Positions 12,026 to 23,096 of a stretch of DNA of 64,000 nt are shown here, piece after piece; the stretch's first letter is position 1; every line of letters starts with the position of its first letter. Made by a program: the position numbers and the translations under genes. Source of the DNA: Azolla caroliniana (lineage: Eukaryota; Polypodiophyta); the NCBI GenBank assembly GCA_043228905.1, contig JBHGNT010000007.1:21576001-21640000 (forward strand). Reading direction: 5' to 3'. The notes under the pieces are model-generated. The model was not told where the DNA came from, ran no database searches, and saw only the letters and a program-made list of their open reading frames with translations.

Positions 12026-12840
12026 CAAGACCAACAATCGGAGGGAATGACAAAGCACGAAACAACACCAGCATCGGACTGTCAAGCCGAGGAAAAGAAC
12101 GATCGGATACCGACGCCACGCCCCACGCAACCTTCCGAAGAAGACATCATGTCGTCGTACCTGTACTCAAAGTACCGAGATGACCCCGACGCGGAAGCCC
12201 ACATGTATGCCTTCTTCCAGACATGGGAAGTTAATCATGTCTCGTAGCGGTTGACGGACGCGGAAGGTGAACGTTCCAAGATTGCGAAATTCGGCATGAC
12301 ATTGGAAGGACGGGTAGCACGGTGGCATGCAAAGCACCTGCTCGGTAGCTTTGCCACATTCGACGCCCTCAAAACTAAATTCCTGTGATTTTCCCACCGT
12401 CAATTCTACACGACGTATTAGGAGTAACAGGAAATGATCCCACAATTTATCATCCGGTTCTAGACTTTGCACAGCCAACTGACTCGAGCACCTCCGAAAG
12501 ATGAGGCAAAGTTAGTATTTTTGGCTGCACTCTGGGAACCCCTCCGAACAATGTGTGTAGTACTGGATTTCCAGACCAGCACTATGGATCAAGTCCTTGA
12601 CAGGGCCTTGGAGATGGATAAGAGCAGTACCTTGATGTTCATGGGGGCTCTCCAATGAGCTCTTCCTAAAGAAGAAGATCTCTGTTTTCGCCAAGCAGTG
12701 CAATGCACAACGTGCATGAACCCGAGACATTCCACATTAGAATGCACAATGAGGATGCACTGCATGCTATGCCACTCTTGGTCACATACTATGGACCGGT
12801 GTGAGTATAATCTATTAAATCGACAAGTGGCACCAGTCTG
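12026..12840 (+). pseudogene. Gag of an unclassified LTR element, C-terminal part with two knuckles
   Basis: It continues the frame of 5370-5592. The middle part resembles retrotransposon gag (EGRVARWHAKHLLGSFATF, then ALWEPLRTMCVVLDF). Two zinc knuckles follow: CTTCMNPRHSTLEC (about 12705-12750) and CMLCHSWSHTMDRC (about 12768-12805), both CX2CX4HX4C. Stops occur at about 12245, 12386, 12418 and 12656. No pol follows, because LINE sequence starts near 12841. Two knuckles and an acidic N-terminus suggest a gypsy-type gag, but I cannot place the family. Confidence 0.6.
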
Positions 12841-13243
12841 ACACATTCAGCATCACTAACAACAATGGGCTAAGAGGGCATCCTTGGCGAACGGATCTTG
12901 TGAGGGCAATATCTGATGTAACTCCCCCATTAAGCATTACTCGAGACACCGCATCTTGTCCTAATAAAAATATGAGGCGAGACATGCGAGGTCCAAAGCC
13001 CATTGTATGCATTAACCCAAAAATAAAGGATCAATTAACATGATCATAAGCTTTCTCCAAATCTAATTGCACCATAATCAATTCTTGATGAGTGTTTCGA
13101 GCATAATCCATGGCCATTTGAACATTCAACACATTATGCAATATATTTCTACCTGCAATAAAACCATATTGGGCAGGATGTACCAACTTTGGCAAATACT
13201 TTTGTAATATATTTGCCAAGACCTTTGTAAATATATTATACAA

Positions 13244-13258
13244 CCCCCCCCCCCCCCC
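13244..13258. repeat. C15 homopolymer inside LINE reverse transcriptase
   Basis: Fifteen consecutive C on plus, in the reverse transcriptase coding part directly after the RPISL motif on minus. Confidence 0.9.
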
Positions 13259-14379
13259 ATCAAAGAAATAGGTCTCCATTGATGAAATGACTCGGGAGAT
13301 GCCACCTTTGGAACTAATTTAACTAGACCAACCTTCCAAGCTTGAGGCATACGACCAAAATCCCAAGAATGTTGAAACATCAAAGTTAAGGGCCCTTTTA
13401 AAATATTTGAATATCGCTTAAAAACTTCATTTGTCAAGCCATCCCAACCGGGACTCTTACCACTAGGAAGATGCCTTAAACCGTTTCCACCTCATCCTCA
13501 GTGAAATTTGCATCCAATTCATGACTAATGGGGTCATGCACAATACATCCAACCACATCATAAAACTCATGACGTGCTCTACTCACCTCATTTGTCATTA
13601 GCAATTGTGGGCCAATTAACTCCTTAAAGTAATGAATACATATATCAATTATTGTAGTAGGATCCATTATCAATCCATCCCCTTGCTTCCCATGTACCAC
13701 ATTAGATCGAACATAAGTAGGATGTAATGCTTGGAAAAACAAATGAGATTGACATTGATTATCTACGAGCCCATCCCTGAGTTGTCTCATCTTAGCATAA
13801 TGATAACTTTGGCATTACAATTGAGAAATAATAACACGCAATTGACTCTAGATATCCAAAAGCTCCTCATATAATGGTGCATGTATCAATAATGCATTAC
13901 ACCTAGAGAGAACTTGTAAGAATTGTCAAAGACGACCTCTACTTCGTTGAGCATTAGTTACTCTATACATACAATGAATGATCTTAATGTTTCGTAACAT
14001 GATATCCCATGCTTTAACTCCTTTAAGATTCACTTGTGAAAAATTTGCCAAAATTTGCTCCATGAGAGAATCAAAGTGAGGTTGAAGCAAAAGAGAAGAG
14101 TTAAAGCGTAATGGAGGCTTTCCAAGTAAGGATTTATACATGTCAATTGCATGACTACAAACTTCCAAACAAATAGGAAAGTGATTTGAAGTTCCTACAT
14201 CTTGTAGAACTTTCATATGAAGTGATGTCGGTAAGAAAGAATCATCATGCATCACATACATTCTATTTAACCGACTCCATGTTTGTCTACGTTGAGCGGA
14301 TTGGAAGGTAAAACCTGGATCATTCCCATGCAACATTGTCCAAACATCCAACTTTAGAACCTCCATAACCCATGAATCC

Positions 14380-14384
14380 CAAGC
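14380..14384. repeat. Target-site duplication CAAGC, left copy (copia A1)
   Basis: CAAGC ends the LINE segment and recurs at 45097-45101. Joining the LINE there restores the endonuclease reading (EQLAWDSWVMEV). Confidence 0.92.
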
Positions 14385-15016
14385 TGAAGAGAAATAAGTG
14401 GAATAATCTCCGGCCACAACCGAAGCGTAGATCACTTGATGACAATCAAACACAGAAGAAATGGGAATGGAGGTAAGTACACAAACAGAAAGAGAATACC
14501 CAGGATGTTAACATGGAAAACCCTGAGAGGGAAAAACCACGGGAGTCCACAGACTCCAAACTATCACTATGTCAAGGAGTACAACAGGGAGCACAGAGGC
14601 AACGACCTCTTGCTCACAATCTTCGCCTAGAGGCGGTTACAACAGAGACATGCTCTGTATCACTCACTCTCTCTCTTTGTATAGTCGTTACACCAATAAT
14701 CAACACTATACACAATAATTACAGCCCACTGTTTGCCCTAGGTCACATTTATACTAATGTGACATTAGGACTATTTACAGATATAGCCCCAATGGGCTCT
14801 CAGGAACATATCTACATATATGTCCCTTCATCTGGTGAGAGGTTCTCACCGAGCCTGCAACATCTGGTTCTCACCGGGTTTGCGTCATCCATTGCCGGGT
14901 ACTCCACATCCGGTTCTCACCGGGTCTTCCAATGCCGGGTACTCCACATCCGGTTCTCACTGGGACTTCCGATGCCGGACCTTCGTATCCCATCCAGAGG
15001 GACCAAGATCCTAACA
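14385..15016 (-). repeat. 3' LTR of copia A1 (632 bp)
   Basis: Plus-strand ends are TGAAGAGAAA and CCTAACA. It matches 44541-45096 but has extra CCGG-rich units near 14880-14960 and a 20-bp segment around 14600 that the partner lacks. The stem-loop leader and the GTCACATT/AATGTGAC palindrome are present. Confidence 0.93.
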
Positions 15017-17289
15017 AACTCCCCCTTCACTCCGGCATGGGATGCCTTGTCAATCCGATCCGCTTCCGGCATGTGTCTAGCTTGTCGGGCGTCAGCACCT
15101 TGGTCAGCATATCCGACCCGTTCTCCTCCGTGTGGATCTTCGTTAGTACAAACTCTCGGTCTTCTACTCGCTCCCGAATCCAGTGGTACCTCCACTGGAT
15201 GTGCTTCGTCCTGGAATGATACGCTACATTCTTCGCAAGGTGGATGACACTTTGACTGTCGCAATAGAGCTGGTATTCCTCTTGCCGGATCCCTAGCTCT
15301 TCGATGAAGTCCTTCATCCATAGTATTTCCTTGCCGACTTCCATAGCCGCCATGTACTCTGCTTTCGTGGTTGACAACGCAACCATCTTCTGCAGCCTCG
15401 ATTGCCACGAAACAGCTCCCCCCGCATATGTCATGACATATTTGGATGTTGACTGGCTGGTATCCGCATCAACCGACATATCCGAATCGGTGAAACCGTC
15501 AAGTTGGGGATACCGGAGCCGAATCGGAGACACATACTTGAGGTTCCTTTCAAGTATCGGAGTATCCATTTTACCGCATTCCAGTGCTCCTTGCTGGGAT
15601 TGCTCATAAACCGGCTCACCACTCCGACTGCATATCTGATATCCGGTCGGGTACACACCATTGCGTACATTAGTCTCCTGACAGTAGAGGCATATGGTAT
15701 CTTCATCATATCCGCATTCTCTGCCTTCGTCTTCAGGCTTTGCTTACCGGATAACCTACAGTTTGCCTGAAGTGTCGATCCGACCGGTTTCGCATCTGAC
15801 ATGTTGAACCGCTGAAGCACCTTTGTCACGTACATCTCCTGTGATAGCCACAATTGCTTCGTTGACCGGTCCCGGATGATATGCATCCCCAACATCTGTC
15901 TTGCCGGACCCAAGTCTTTCATTGAGAAGGTCCGGTTTAGGGCCTTCTTCAGCATCCGTATCTTGACTTGGTCTCGTCCGATGATCAACATGTCGTCCAC
16001 GTACAAGAGGAGTATCAGGAAGTCTCCACCTTCGAACTTCTTCACAAATACGCAGTGATCGGCCTGCGTCTTGTGGTACCCTTGATCGGTCATGAAGGAG
16101 TCGAACTTCCAGTACCATTGCCGGGGAGCTTGCTTCAACCCGTAGAGGCTCTTTTTTAACCGGCAAACCAGGTGCTCCTTCCCTTTCTTCACAAATCCCT
16201 TTGGTTGCTGCATGTAGATCTCCTCTTCGAGGTTGTCGTGGAGGAATGTTGTCTTCACGTCTAACTGCTCTACTTCGAGGTCCATGCTTGCCGCTATGCT
16301 CAGCAGCGTCCGGATGGAAGTCATCTTTACTACCGGGGAAAATATTTCGTCGAAGTCCATGCCCTTCTTCTGTTGGAACCCCTTCACCATGATCCTGGCT
16401 TTGTACCTTGGAGGGTTTCCGGCATCTCCCGATTTCAACTTGTACACCCACTTGTTTCGGAGTGCCCTCTTTCCTTTCGGCAACTCCACCAATTCATACG
16501 TGTAGTTCTCATGTAGGGAATCCATCTCGTCCTACATGACACTCAACCACTTGCCGCTATGGGTGTCATCCTTTGCTTCTTCGAAGCTTTCCGGCTCCTC
16601 CTCATCGGTCAGCAGCACATGCTCTGCATCCGGAAATCTCCGGGGGGGCCTTCTCTCTTTGAGAGGGTATCTCCGTCTTTGGTTTTCGGCAACCGGCTCC
16701 TCTATCTGTTCTTCATCCGAATCCGATTCGGGGTCTTGGCCGGTTCCAGTTTCAGCTTCCTCTACTTCTTCTTCTGCCAGTTCGGTATCCTCACCGTAAC
16801 CGTCTAGTTCCTCGAGTATCAACCGGCTCTTAGCCGGGTGGGTCCGAATCTCATCGTAGTTCATTATCTTCTTCTCTGACTCCTAGTAGACAAGAGTCTT
16901 GTCCTCCATGAAGATAATATCTCGGCTCCGGAAAACCTTCTTGTCAACCGGATCCCACACTCGTTAGCGAACTCATCATCGTCGTATCCGAGGAATATGC
17001 ATGGCCGGGTCTTTGGATCCAATTTTCCTCTTCAGTCCTTAGCAACATGCACGTACATGAGACACCCGAACACCTTCAAATGCCGGTAGGACACTTCCTT
17101 ACTGGTCCACACCTTTTGCGGCGTGTCTCCATCCAAGGGCACTCAGGGTGATCTATTTATCACATACGTCATTGTCAACATCGCCTCAACCCAAAACGTC
17201 TTGGGTAGTTTAGCATGTGCTAGCATACTCCGGACCCTCTCCATTATGGTCCGGTTCATCCTCTCGGCTAGCCCGTTTAGTTCCGGTGT
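15017..17289 (-). pseudogene. Copia A1 pol: integrase C-terminus, RT and RNase H
   Basis: Minus strand. The integrase tail starts at TPELNGLAERMNRTIMERV (17289), where the gypsy LTR interrupts it. The reverse transcriptase segment 16525-15431 is a 364-codon open frame with SLYGLKQAPRQWY and an intact LLYVDDMLIIG. RNase H runs to HPMPE and a stop near 15040 (FTDSDMSVDADTS, STTKAEYMA, YCDSQSVIHLAKN). The TAG at 16532-16534 stands where sister copies have CAG. The frame is also broken around 16960-17040. Confidence 0.9.
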
Positions 17290-17962
17290 TGTCGTGGAGA
17301 AAACCGTCCCTAGGCGGAAACCGGGTATAACGTGCGTAAATTGGCCCTTACACGAGGGCACAAGTTTGTTGTATAGTACACAGATAGGTACAAGTCAGGT
17401 GAGGTGGAATCCTAGGTAGCGCACATTCATTAGGAGAAAATCGAGGCGTATCCTTGTCCGAAAAGACAAGGAATAAACATGATGTAACGAGTGGTAACGG
17501 CCTCCCTCCTTGGGCTATAAATAGAGGGAGAGGTATTGTAGATAGATATCGCGTTTTGTGGAGGACGAAGTGATGCCGGACTGGAATTGAGCTCCTTCTC
17601 CTCTGTCTTCTCCGTAGCCGTTTTGTGCAGGTTTCGGGAGGCTGACTCTGCTCCGCGGAACGCCCAAGTGCTTCCGGCAAAGTCTCCATCTCGCATCGTG
17701 TGTGCGTGCGTGCGTGCGTGTGTGTAGGCGTCAGAGTCTATCACTCGCCGGCTTGCCGGTTGTAACTCCTTGGTTATTTATACGTATACATTCACTCTGT
17801 CTCCATTGTTCAGAGTTGGTTGCAACTCCTGTGAATGCGTGTGTCTGTGCGCCTGTGAAGTACTTCGGTAGTTTCCTTCCCCTCTTCTCATTCGGTTACT
17901 TCTCGGTCCAAGGCCCCCGTGGTCCCGCCTCATTCTCCACGCTCGCGCGTAACAACGCGACA
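17290..17962 (+). repeat. 5' LTR of the gypsy element (673 bp)
   Basis: Begins TGTCGTGG and ends CAACGCGACA. The TATAAATA box is at 17516-17523. Its last ~55 bp (from about 17908, CCCGTGGTCCCGCC onward) and its first bases match the LTRs of the gag-only element at 37232-41891. Confidence 0.85.
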
Positions 17963-17966
17963 TATT

Positions 17967-17976
17967 TGGTGAACCC
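17967..17976 (+). other. Primer-binding site of the gypsy element
   Basis: TGGTGAACCC lies 4 nt inside the LTR. The same sequence (reverse complement, 41113-41122) occurs in the gag-only element. TGG at its start fits a tRNA 3' CCA. The tRNA is not identified. Confidence 0.7.
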
Positions 17977-18006
17977 AAAGTGAACAAGCGGCAGAGGAAT
18001 AGAAAG

Positions 18007-20133
18007 ATGAGAGGGTCGGATCTTGCAGAAGCCATGGCTTCGGCCGTGGATCGGATAGTGAGTCGCACGGAGGCACAGGCGTCCTCGATAGGGCTATTGA
18101 AGCAGTCGTCGGCACGATAGGCCGGTTCTGTGGGAAGGACGCCACAAGCTATTTGGAGGCTTGCCGAGTTGAAATGGTGATGAGGGACATTCCAGAGGAC
18201 AAGTAACTGGCCGAATTCCCTCGGGTGGCGATGCCGGGCATCCACGCGGAGATGCTTGAGGTACGGGCTGAGAGTCGGACCTGGGAAGAGTTTGAAGGTC
18301 GACTCCTTGAAAAGTACGGGCTTGATGACGTGCTTCGGCTATCAAAGCGGGACTTCATGGAATGGGTGGAGACCCCTGAAAAGGGGAGAAACGCGTCGGT
18401 GCTCCTTCGGGAGTTTGAAGAACGTTTCGCACGTCTTTCGGCGCTGGACCGAACCGTACTGGACACAAGTCGTGTCCTATTGTTCGTTAAAGTGGTGGAC
18501 GTAAGGGACCGAGAGCAAGTGGGCTTCCTGCTGGAGACCGATGACGGCCTAACGACCGACTAGGCCGTGGTAAAGAGAGTCAGCAGCCGTTTTGACAAAT
18601 GGTGTGAGTGGGTCGATAAAGGCTTGACGGGGGCGGGTTCTGTTGCGACAAGGAAGGTCGAGGTACCCCCACCGGCGCGAAGGGAAGAGACCCGAGACTG
18701 ACTCGAGACCGGTTCGGCTTCGACAAGCATGGTCAAAGGCTCGTCCAGAGGAGCGGCTCTGGAGGAGCTGACTCAGATGGTGAGGGACCTCCAGATTGCA
18801 CAAGCGCGGAGGGACGGCGGCGAACAAATCCGTGACCGAAGGCCTCCGGTTGGGAACCGGTGCTTGTGGTGCGACGCGGTTGGCCACGCCCGAAAGGACT
18901 GCGGGGACTTCGCCGAAGTGATAAGAGCTAACGTGGTGTACCTATGGAACGACTGGGTGCACAGTAGCGAGACCCGAAGGGCCCTAGATCTGAATGTCGG
19001 ACGAGGGGGTATGAAACGACTGATGGAGGAAGCGGCGGCTCGCCACGCGGAGACCGTCCACTACTCGGTGTCGGCTAGAATCCGGTTCGGAAGTGATGAC
19101 GTCCGGAAAATGAAGGAGTCTAGGTTCTAGCCGTTGATGCTAGAGGGCTTAGCCGGCGTACGACTAAGGAAAGAGGAAGTGGACTGTGCGAAAAGACGGG
19201 TTCGGGAGGTAACCGGGTGGAGTGACCCAGTCGAGGAGAAGACGGGCTTCGTGGAAGCCGTGTGCCAGAACTACGAGGTTCTGGTGGAAGACAAGCACGC
19301 GGGAAAGACCGAGGGGGGGCGGACCCTCACAACGGTATGAGACCCGGTTCGGGCCGAAGCAGAATGATGTCGGTGCATCCGACACACCGGACAAGGCCAA
19401 GAAGGTCGGTTATCGGTTGAGCATAGAGATTGAAAGGACCATGGACCTACGAAAGGTCCTGGAGGAACGGATCCTCGATAGCAAAGTGGAGTTGTTGCTG
19501 AGGGAAGTGCTCGGTATCGCCAAGAAGGAGTTCCACGACTCCATCGTAGACTTGGTGAAGCGGAAAAGGCTTTCGACGGAGCTAGAGCCGGAGAAGCCGG
19601 TGGAGGTGCGAACGACGCACCTAGAAGACATGGCCCTGGAGGACGAATTGGCGGAAAGCCACTACGCGAGGCTACATTGGGCTAGGGCCACTACGGAAAC
19701 CCCTGTTCGGATCGGGGACGTCCAGGAGCCGGTGGTGGCGTTGGTAGACCACGGTTCGGAGATCAACTTGATGTCCATGGACTTCTACAAAAAAGGAAAG
19801 TGGTCGATCAACACCAAGCACGGGTGGAAGATACATGCAGCAACATGCGCCACGGAGGAGCTACACGGAGCCTGCCTGAATGTACGAGTGAAAATCGGCG
19901 ATGTCGAGATCAATCAACACTTCTTCGTGCAGGAGACGTCCTCGCATCCGGTGATACTCGGAGAACCGTACATCACGGCGGCGCGCATGGAGAAAAAGGT
20001 GTTGGACAACGGTTCGGCATATGCACGAGTCAAGAGCCAGGATGGGCATCACTCGGTCCAGTTCCTGACGGTGCGACCGAACCATGAGCGTAATCGCGAG
20101 ACCCTCGGTGCCGAAAACCGGGGGGATTTTTAG
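18007..20133 (+). pseudogene. Gypsy gag and protease, broken
   Basis: Start MRGSDLAEAMASAVDRIVS at 18007, with a frame change near 18080. The gag core is at 18225-18563 (RTWEEFEGRLLEKYG, VLLREFEERFARL). The knuckle CLWCDAVGHARKDC is at about 18864-18903. Stops fall at 18561, 18699 and 19128. The protease segment 19350-20133 carries LVDHGSEINLMS (His for Ser in the usual DSGS) and HPVILGEPYI. The gag core closely resembles the gag of the minus-strand element at 40544-41089. Confidence 0.8.
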
Positions 20134-20165
20134 AGAGGGCTATCAAGGCGTGGGGCCGTGATAGT

Positions 20166-21784
20166 TTGGACACCCCGAAAAAACCCCACATATGTACTAT
20201 AGGCAAAAACACCTGTACCATAGGTAGGAAATTCTGGTTCTCCGATAGCGGAGGTTGTACGATAACCGACGTAGCTGGTCGGGAAAAGAAGCGGGCGGAG
20301 GAGCGACTTCGGGCATGCAGAGTCCTCGGCCCTGAAGAGGAAATCAATGGAGCCGTGGAGGCGGTCTCTTTCGACGACACCTTAGGGAAGTTACGAGAGG
20401 TGCTCGAAGAAGGCCTTAATGAGGATCGGACTATTCCGGTATGTTCGGAAGAGATGTACAAAGTCATCGCCGACTTCGGTAACGGACTTGAGTCGAATCG
20501 GACGACCCGAGTGGATATGAAGTACCAAACTGTGGACTGGAAGGTGAGGCCAGTCGCGGCACCCTTGCCAGAGGGCAACGAGTTACGGATAAAGGGGGTC
20601 GCGTCAGACCCAAGTTTACAAGATCTGGCCAGCATAGGACACACGTTCACCGACATAACGCTGCGGGAAGCGGTTTACGGCTCTCCGGAAAGCGGTTTAC
20701 GGCAAGGAAGTCCCGATTTACGTGACTGTGGACACGAGTCCGACCGGGATCAGATGGGTGATCAACCAAGAGGATGACGATGGCGTGAGGTTCCCCATCC
20801 GGTTCGGCGCGAAAGTCCTCAGTGAGCTAAAATGAGGATACGCCTAGGTTAAACGCGAACTCTGGGGTATCGTTTCGGTGGTCAAGGCTGATAAAGACTA
20901 CCTGATCGGGACAGAGGTGACAATCGAGACGGACTGCCTACCGATTCTCGGCATGGTTTCCGGATGCGTGACTCCGGACCTGGCGATGCTCAGGTGGATC
21001 GGGTAGATCAAGTTCCTGAACCTGGAGATACGGCACATCTCCGGAAAGGATAACGCCATGGCCGATATGCTTTCAAGGGCGCAGTTCAGCGACGAGGACG
21101 ACATGGTTTCGGATAACGAAGAAGTCGGCGAGGACTTCTTCGGGTCAGCTAACGTAACAACAAGAAAGGGGAGCACTCCGGCGCTTAACGGATTCGACGA
21201 GAGCAAGTACGATGGGAGTGGCTCCAGATCGGCGGGTTCCTAAAGACAATGACACCGAACGCGGCGTGGACGAAGGAAGAGACCAACCAAATTCGGAAGA
21301 AAGCGTATCGATTCTTCCTACGGGACGGGAGCTTATGGAAGCACCCGAAAAAGAGAAACGACATCTTGCTCCGAGTGGTGGCAAAGAAAGAGGAACAAGA
21401 AGAATTGTTGACGGCATACCACGAGAGTCCCTGGGCCAGACACCGCGGGACGTGGGCCACATTCGAGAAGCTAAAGGGGAAGTACTGGTGGCCGGGACTA
21501 TATCGGGACGTGCATCGGTTCGTGACGACTTGCGAAAGCTGTCAGGTGCACTCCATGGTCCGACATCAGGACGAGCTTCACCCGACCTACCCTCCGACCG
21601 TCCACTTTAAATGGATGGTGGATCTGGTGACAATGCCGATGGGGGTAGGGCAGATGCGGTATCTGGTGCTGGCTCGGGAGGACCTAACGAACCAGGTGGA
21701 AGGCTAAGCGTTGCAGAACAAAACGACCGCGGCCGTGTGCCGATTTCTGATCGAAGAAGTGGTATGCCGGTACGGGTGCGTAGG
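20166..21784 (+). pseudogene. Gypsy pol remnant: RT core deleted, RNase H and integrase N-terminus kept
   Basis: An N-terminal linker (20166-20690) runs directly into RNase H (IYVTVDTSPTGIRWVINQ, about 20710), with no palm motifs between. An 11-bp GCGGTTTACGG repeat (about 20669-20680 and 20690-20701) sits at the join. RNase H has stops at 20833 and 20848 and ends HISGKDNAMADMLSRA (about 21040-21090). The H2C2 zinc motif and integrase start follow (21410-21550: YHESPWARHRGTW, TCESCQVH), then the first catalytic Asp region (MVDLVTMPMG). The copia A3 target site follows. Confidence 0.78.
21780..21784. repeat. Target-site duplication GTAGG, left copy (copia A3)
   Basis: GTAGG before TGTTAGG; repeated at 26819-26823 after the 3' LTR. 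Removing A3 and one copy joins gypsy integrase in frame (RYGCVG to KIVADRRELD). Confidence 0.92.
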
Positions 21785-22472
21785 TGTTAGGAAACAGGTC
21801 CCTCCAGATGAGAAGTGAGAAGAACAATGCTGATGAGCAAACCGGATGTAGAGTACCCGGCAACGAAAGACCCGGTGAGAACCGGATGTGGAGTACCCGG
21901 AACCGGAAGACCCGGTGAGAACCGGATGTGGTGTACCCGGCAACGGAAGACCCGGTGAGAACCGGATGACGAGTGCCCGGCAAGCGTCGGATGATGCATG
22001 CCCGGTGAGGAGTGGTCACCGGATGAAGGGACATATTCGTAAATATGTTTCTGAGAGTCCATCGGGGCTATATTTGTAAATAGCCGAAAAGTCATATTAG
22101 TATAAATATGACTTAGGGCAAACTTAGTTGGAGTGTTGTCATTTCTTGTTGGTGCAAGATTAGAGCGCGTAACTATGTACAGAGAGAGTGAGAGAGAGTG
22201 GAAGAGGTCGTTGCCTCTGTTGTAACCACTGCCTGTGGCGAAGATAGCAAGCTCGAGGTCGTTGCCTCGGTGCTTTACTATTGTACATTGTGATATAGTG
22301 ATAGTTTGCAATCTGTGGGCTGTCGTGGTTTTTCCCTAGTTTGGGTTTTCCACGTTAACATCCAGTGTACTCTTCTCTTTACTGTGTCGTGCGTTCATTA
22401 CCCGTTTTCTATGTTTGATTCTAACCTCAGTTGTAACGGAGCGTTGTTCATCGGGAGCGTGTGTTCCTGTCA
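21785..22472 (+). repeat. 5' LTR of copia A3 (688 bp), reference for family A
   Basis: TGTTAGGAAACAGG...GTTCCTGTCA. U3 carries 40-bp CCGG-rich units (about 21845-21975). Three palindromes follow (22032-22047, 22066-22085, 22091-22112); the last contains the TATAAATA box at 22101. Stem-loops then follow at 22203-22218, 22254-22269 and 22324-22354. The GA-rich run at 22170-22200 is shared by all family LTRs. Confidence 0.93.
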
Positions 22473-22475
22473 AAT

Positions 22476-22487
22476 TGGTATCAGAGC
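22476..22487 (+). other. Primer-binding site (tRNA-Met) of copia A3
   Basis: TGGTATCAGAGC, 3 nt after the LTR end. Confidence 0.95.
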
Positions 22488-22490
22488 GAA

Positions 22491-23096
22491 ATGACACAGA
22501 AAATGGACGAATCGTTGGGAGGCATGTTCAAGCTCACCGGCTCCAACTATTCCGTGTGGAAGTCGAAGATGAGGGACATGCTCGTGGTTAAAGATCTTTG
22601 GTTGCCGGTTCAGTTCGGGGACAAGAGATCGGACAAAATCGACGGCACGATATGGGAGGTGATGCACATGAAGACAACGACTTACATTCGGTGCTTCATC
22701 GACATGAACCTATACAACAACTTCAATGAAGAGAGCAAGGCTCATGAGCTCTGGGAGAAGATTAGCATTATGTTTCAAAACAAAAATGTTGTTAATTAGG
22801 TTTCGGTATTTCGGAAGATAGTAAGACTCTGGTACCAAGATGGCTCCAGCATGGCGGAGCACATGAATGCCTTCAAAGGGCTAATCCACCAGGCAACATC
22901 ATTGGAAGTACCTCTCGCCGATGAGGTACTAGCGCTACTCCTGCTTGGTTCCCTCCCAGATAGTTGGGAGACATTGGTTGTCACTTTGGGCAACGCCGGG
23001 CCGGAAGGGAAACGGTTATCCCTAGCAAGAGTGAAGTTGAGCTTGCTAGATTAGGAGGCGCGTCGGAATGATAAGGATACGAGCTCCGACTCCAAG
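22491..23096 (+). pseudogene. Copia A3 gag N-terminal part, two nonsense codons
   Basis: Start ATG at 22491 or 22503. The N-terminus (GGMFKLTGSNYSVWKSKMRD) is a copia gag. It is interrupted by TAG at 22797 (CAG in sister copies) and TAG near 23053 (GAG in sister copies). It continues in frame to the knuckle in the next segment. Confidence 0.88.

Larger units (their letters stand above)
12841..14384 (-). mobile_element. LINE, 3' segment: end of endonuclease and part of reverse transcriptase
   Basis: On minus this continues the LINE at 45102-47102. Endonuclease end: WSRLNRMYV and TSNHFPICL, where SDH is expected. Reverse transcriptase then follows: ETVLRHLPSGKSPGWDG-type region (about 13490-13440), FHQWRPISLM (13290), YGFIAGRNILHNV (about 13160), QLDLEKAYDHVN (13050) and SVRQGCPLSPLL (about 12890). 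The YADD box, C-terminus and poly(A) are missing, so the 3' end is truncated. A C15 run (13244-13258) has replaced part of the coding sequence after the RPISL motif. Frames change several times. Confidence 0.88.

Noticed and set aside
12026-12840. Gag with two knuckles as an integrated pararetrovirus (caulimovirid) coat protein
   Set aside because: Two CCHC knuckles also occur in LTR-element gags, no movement protein or viral RT is nearby, and an LTR-like promoter lies upstream. A retrotransposon is the simpler reading.
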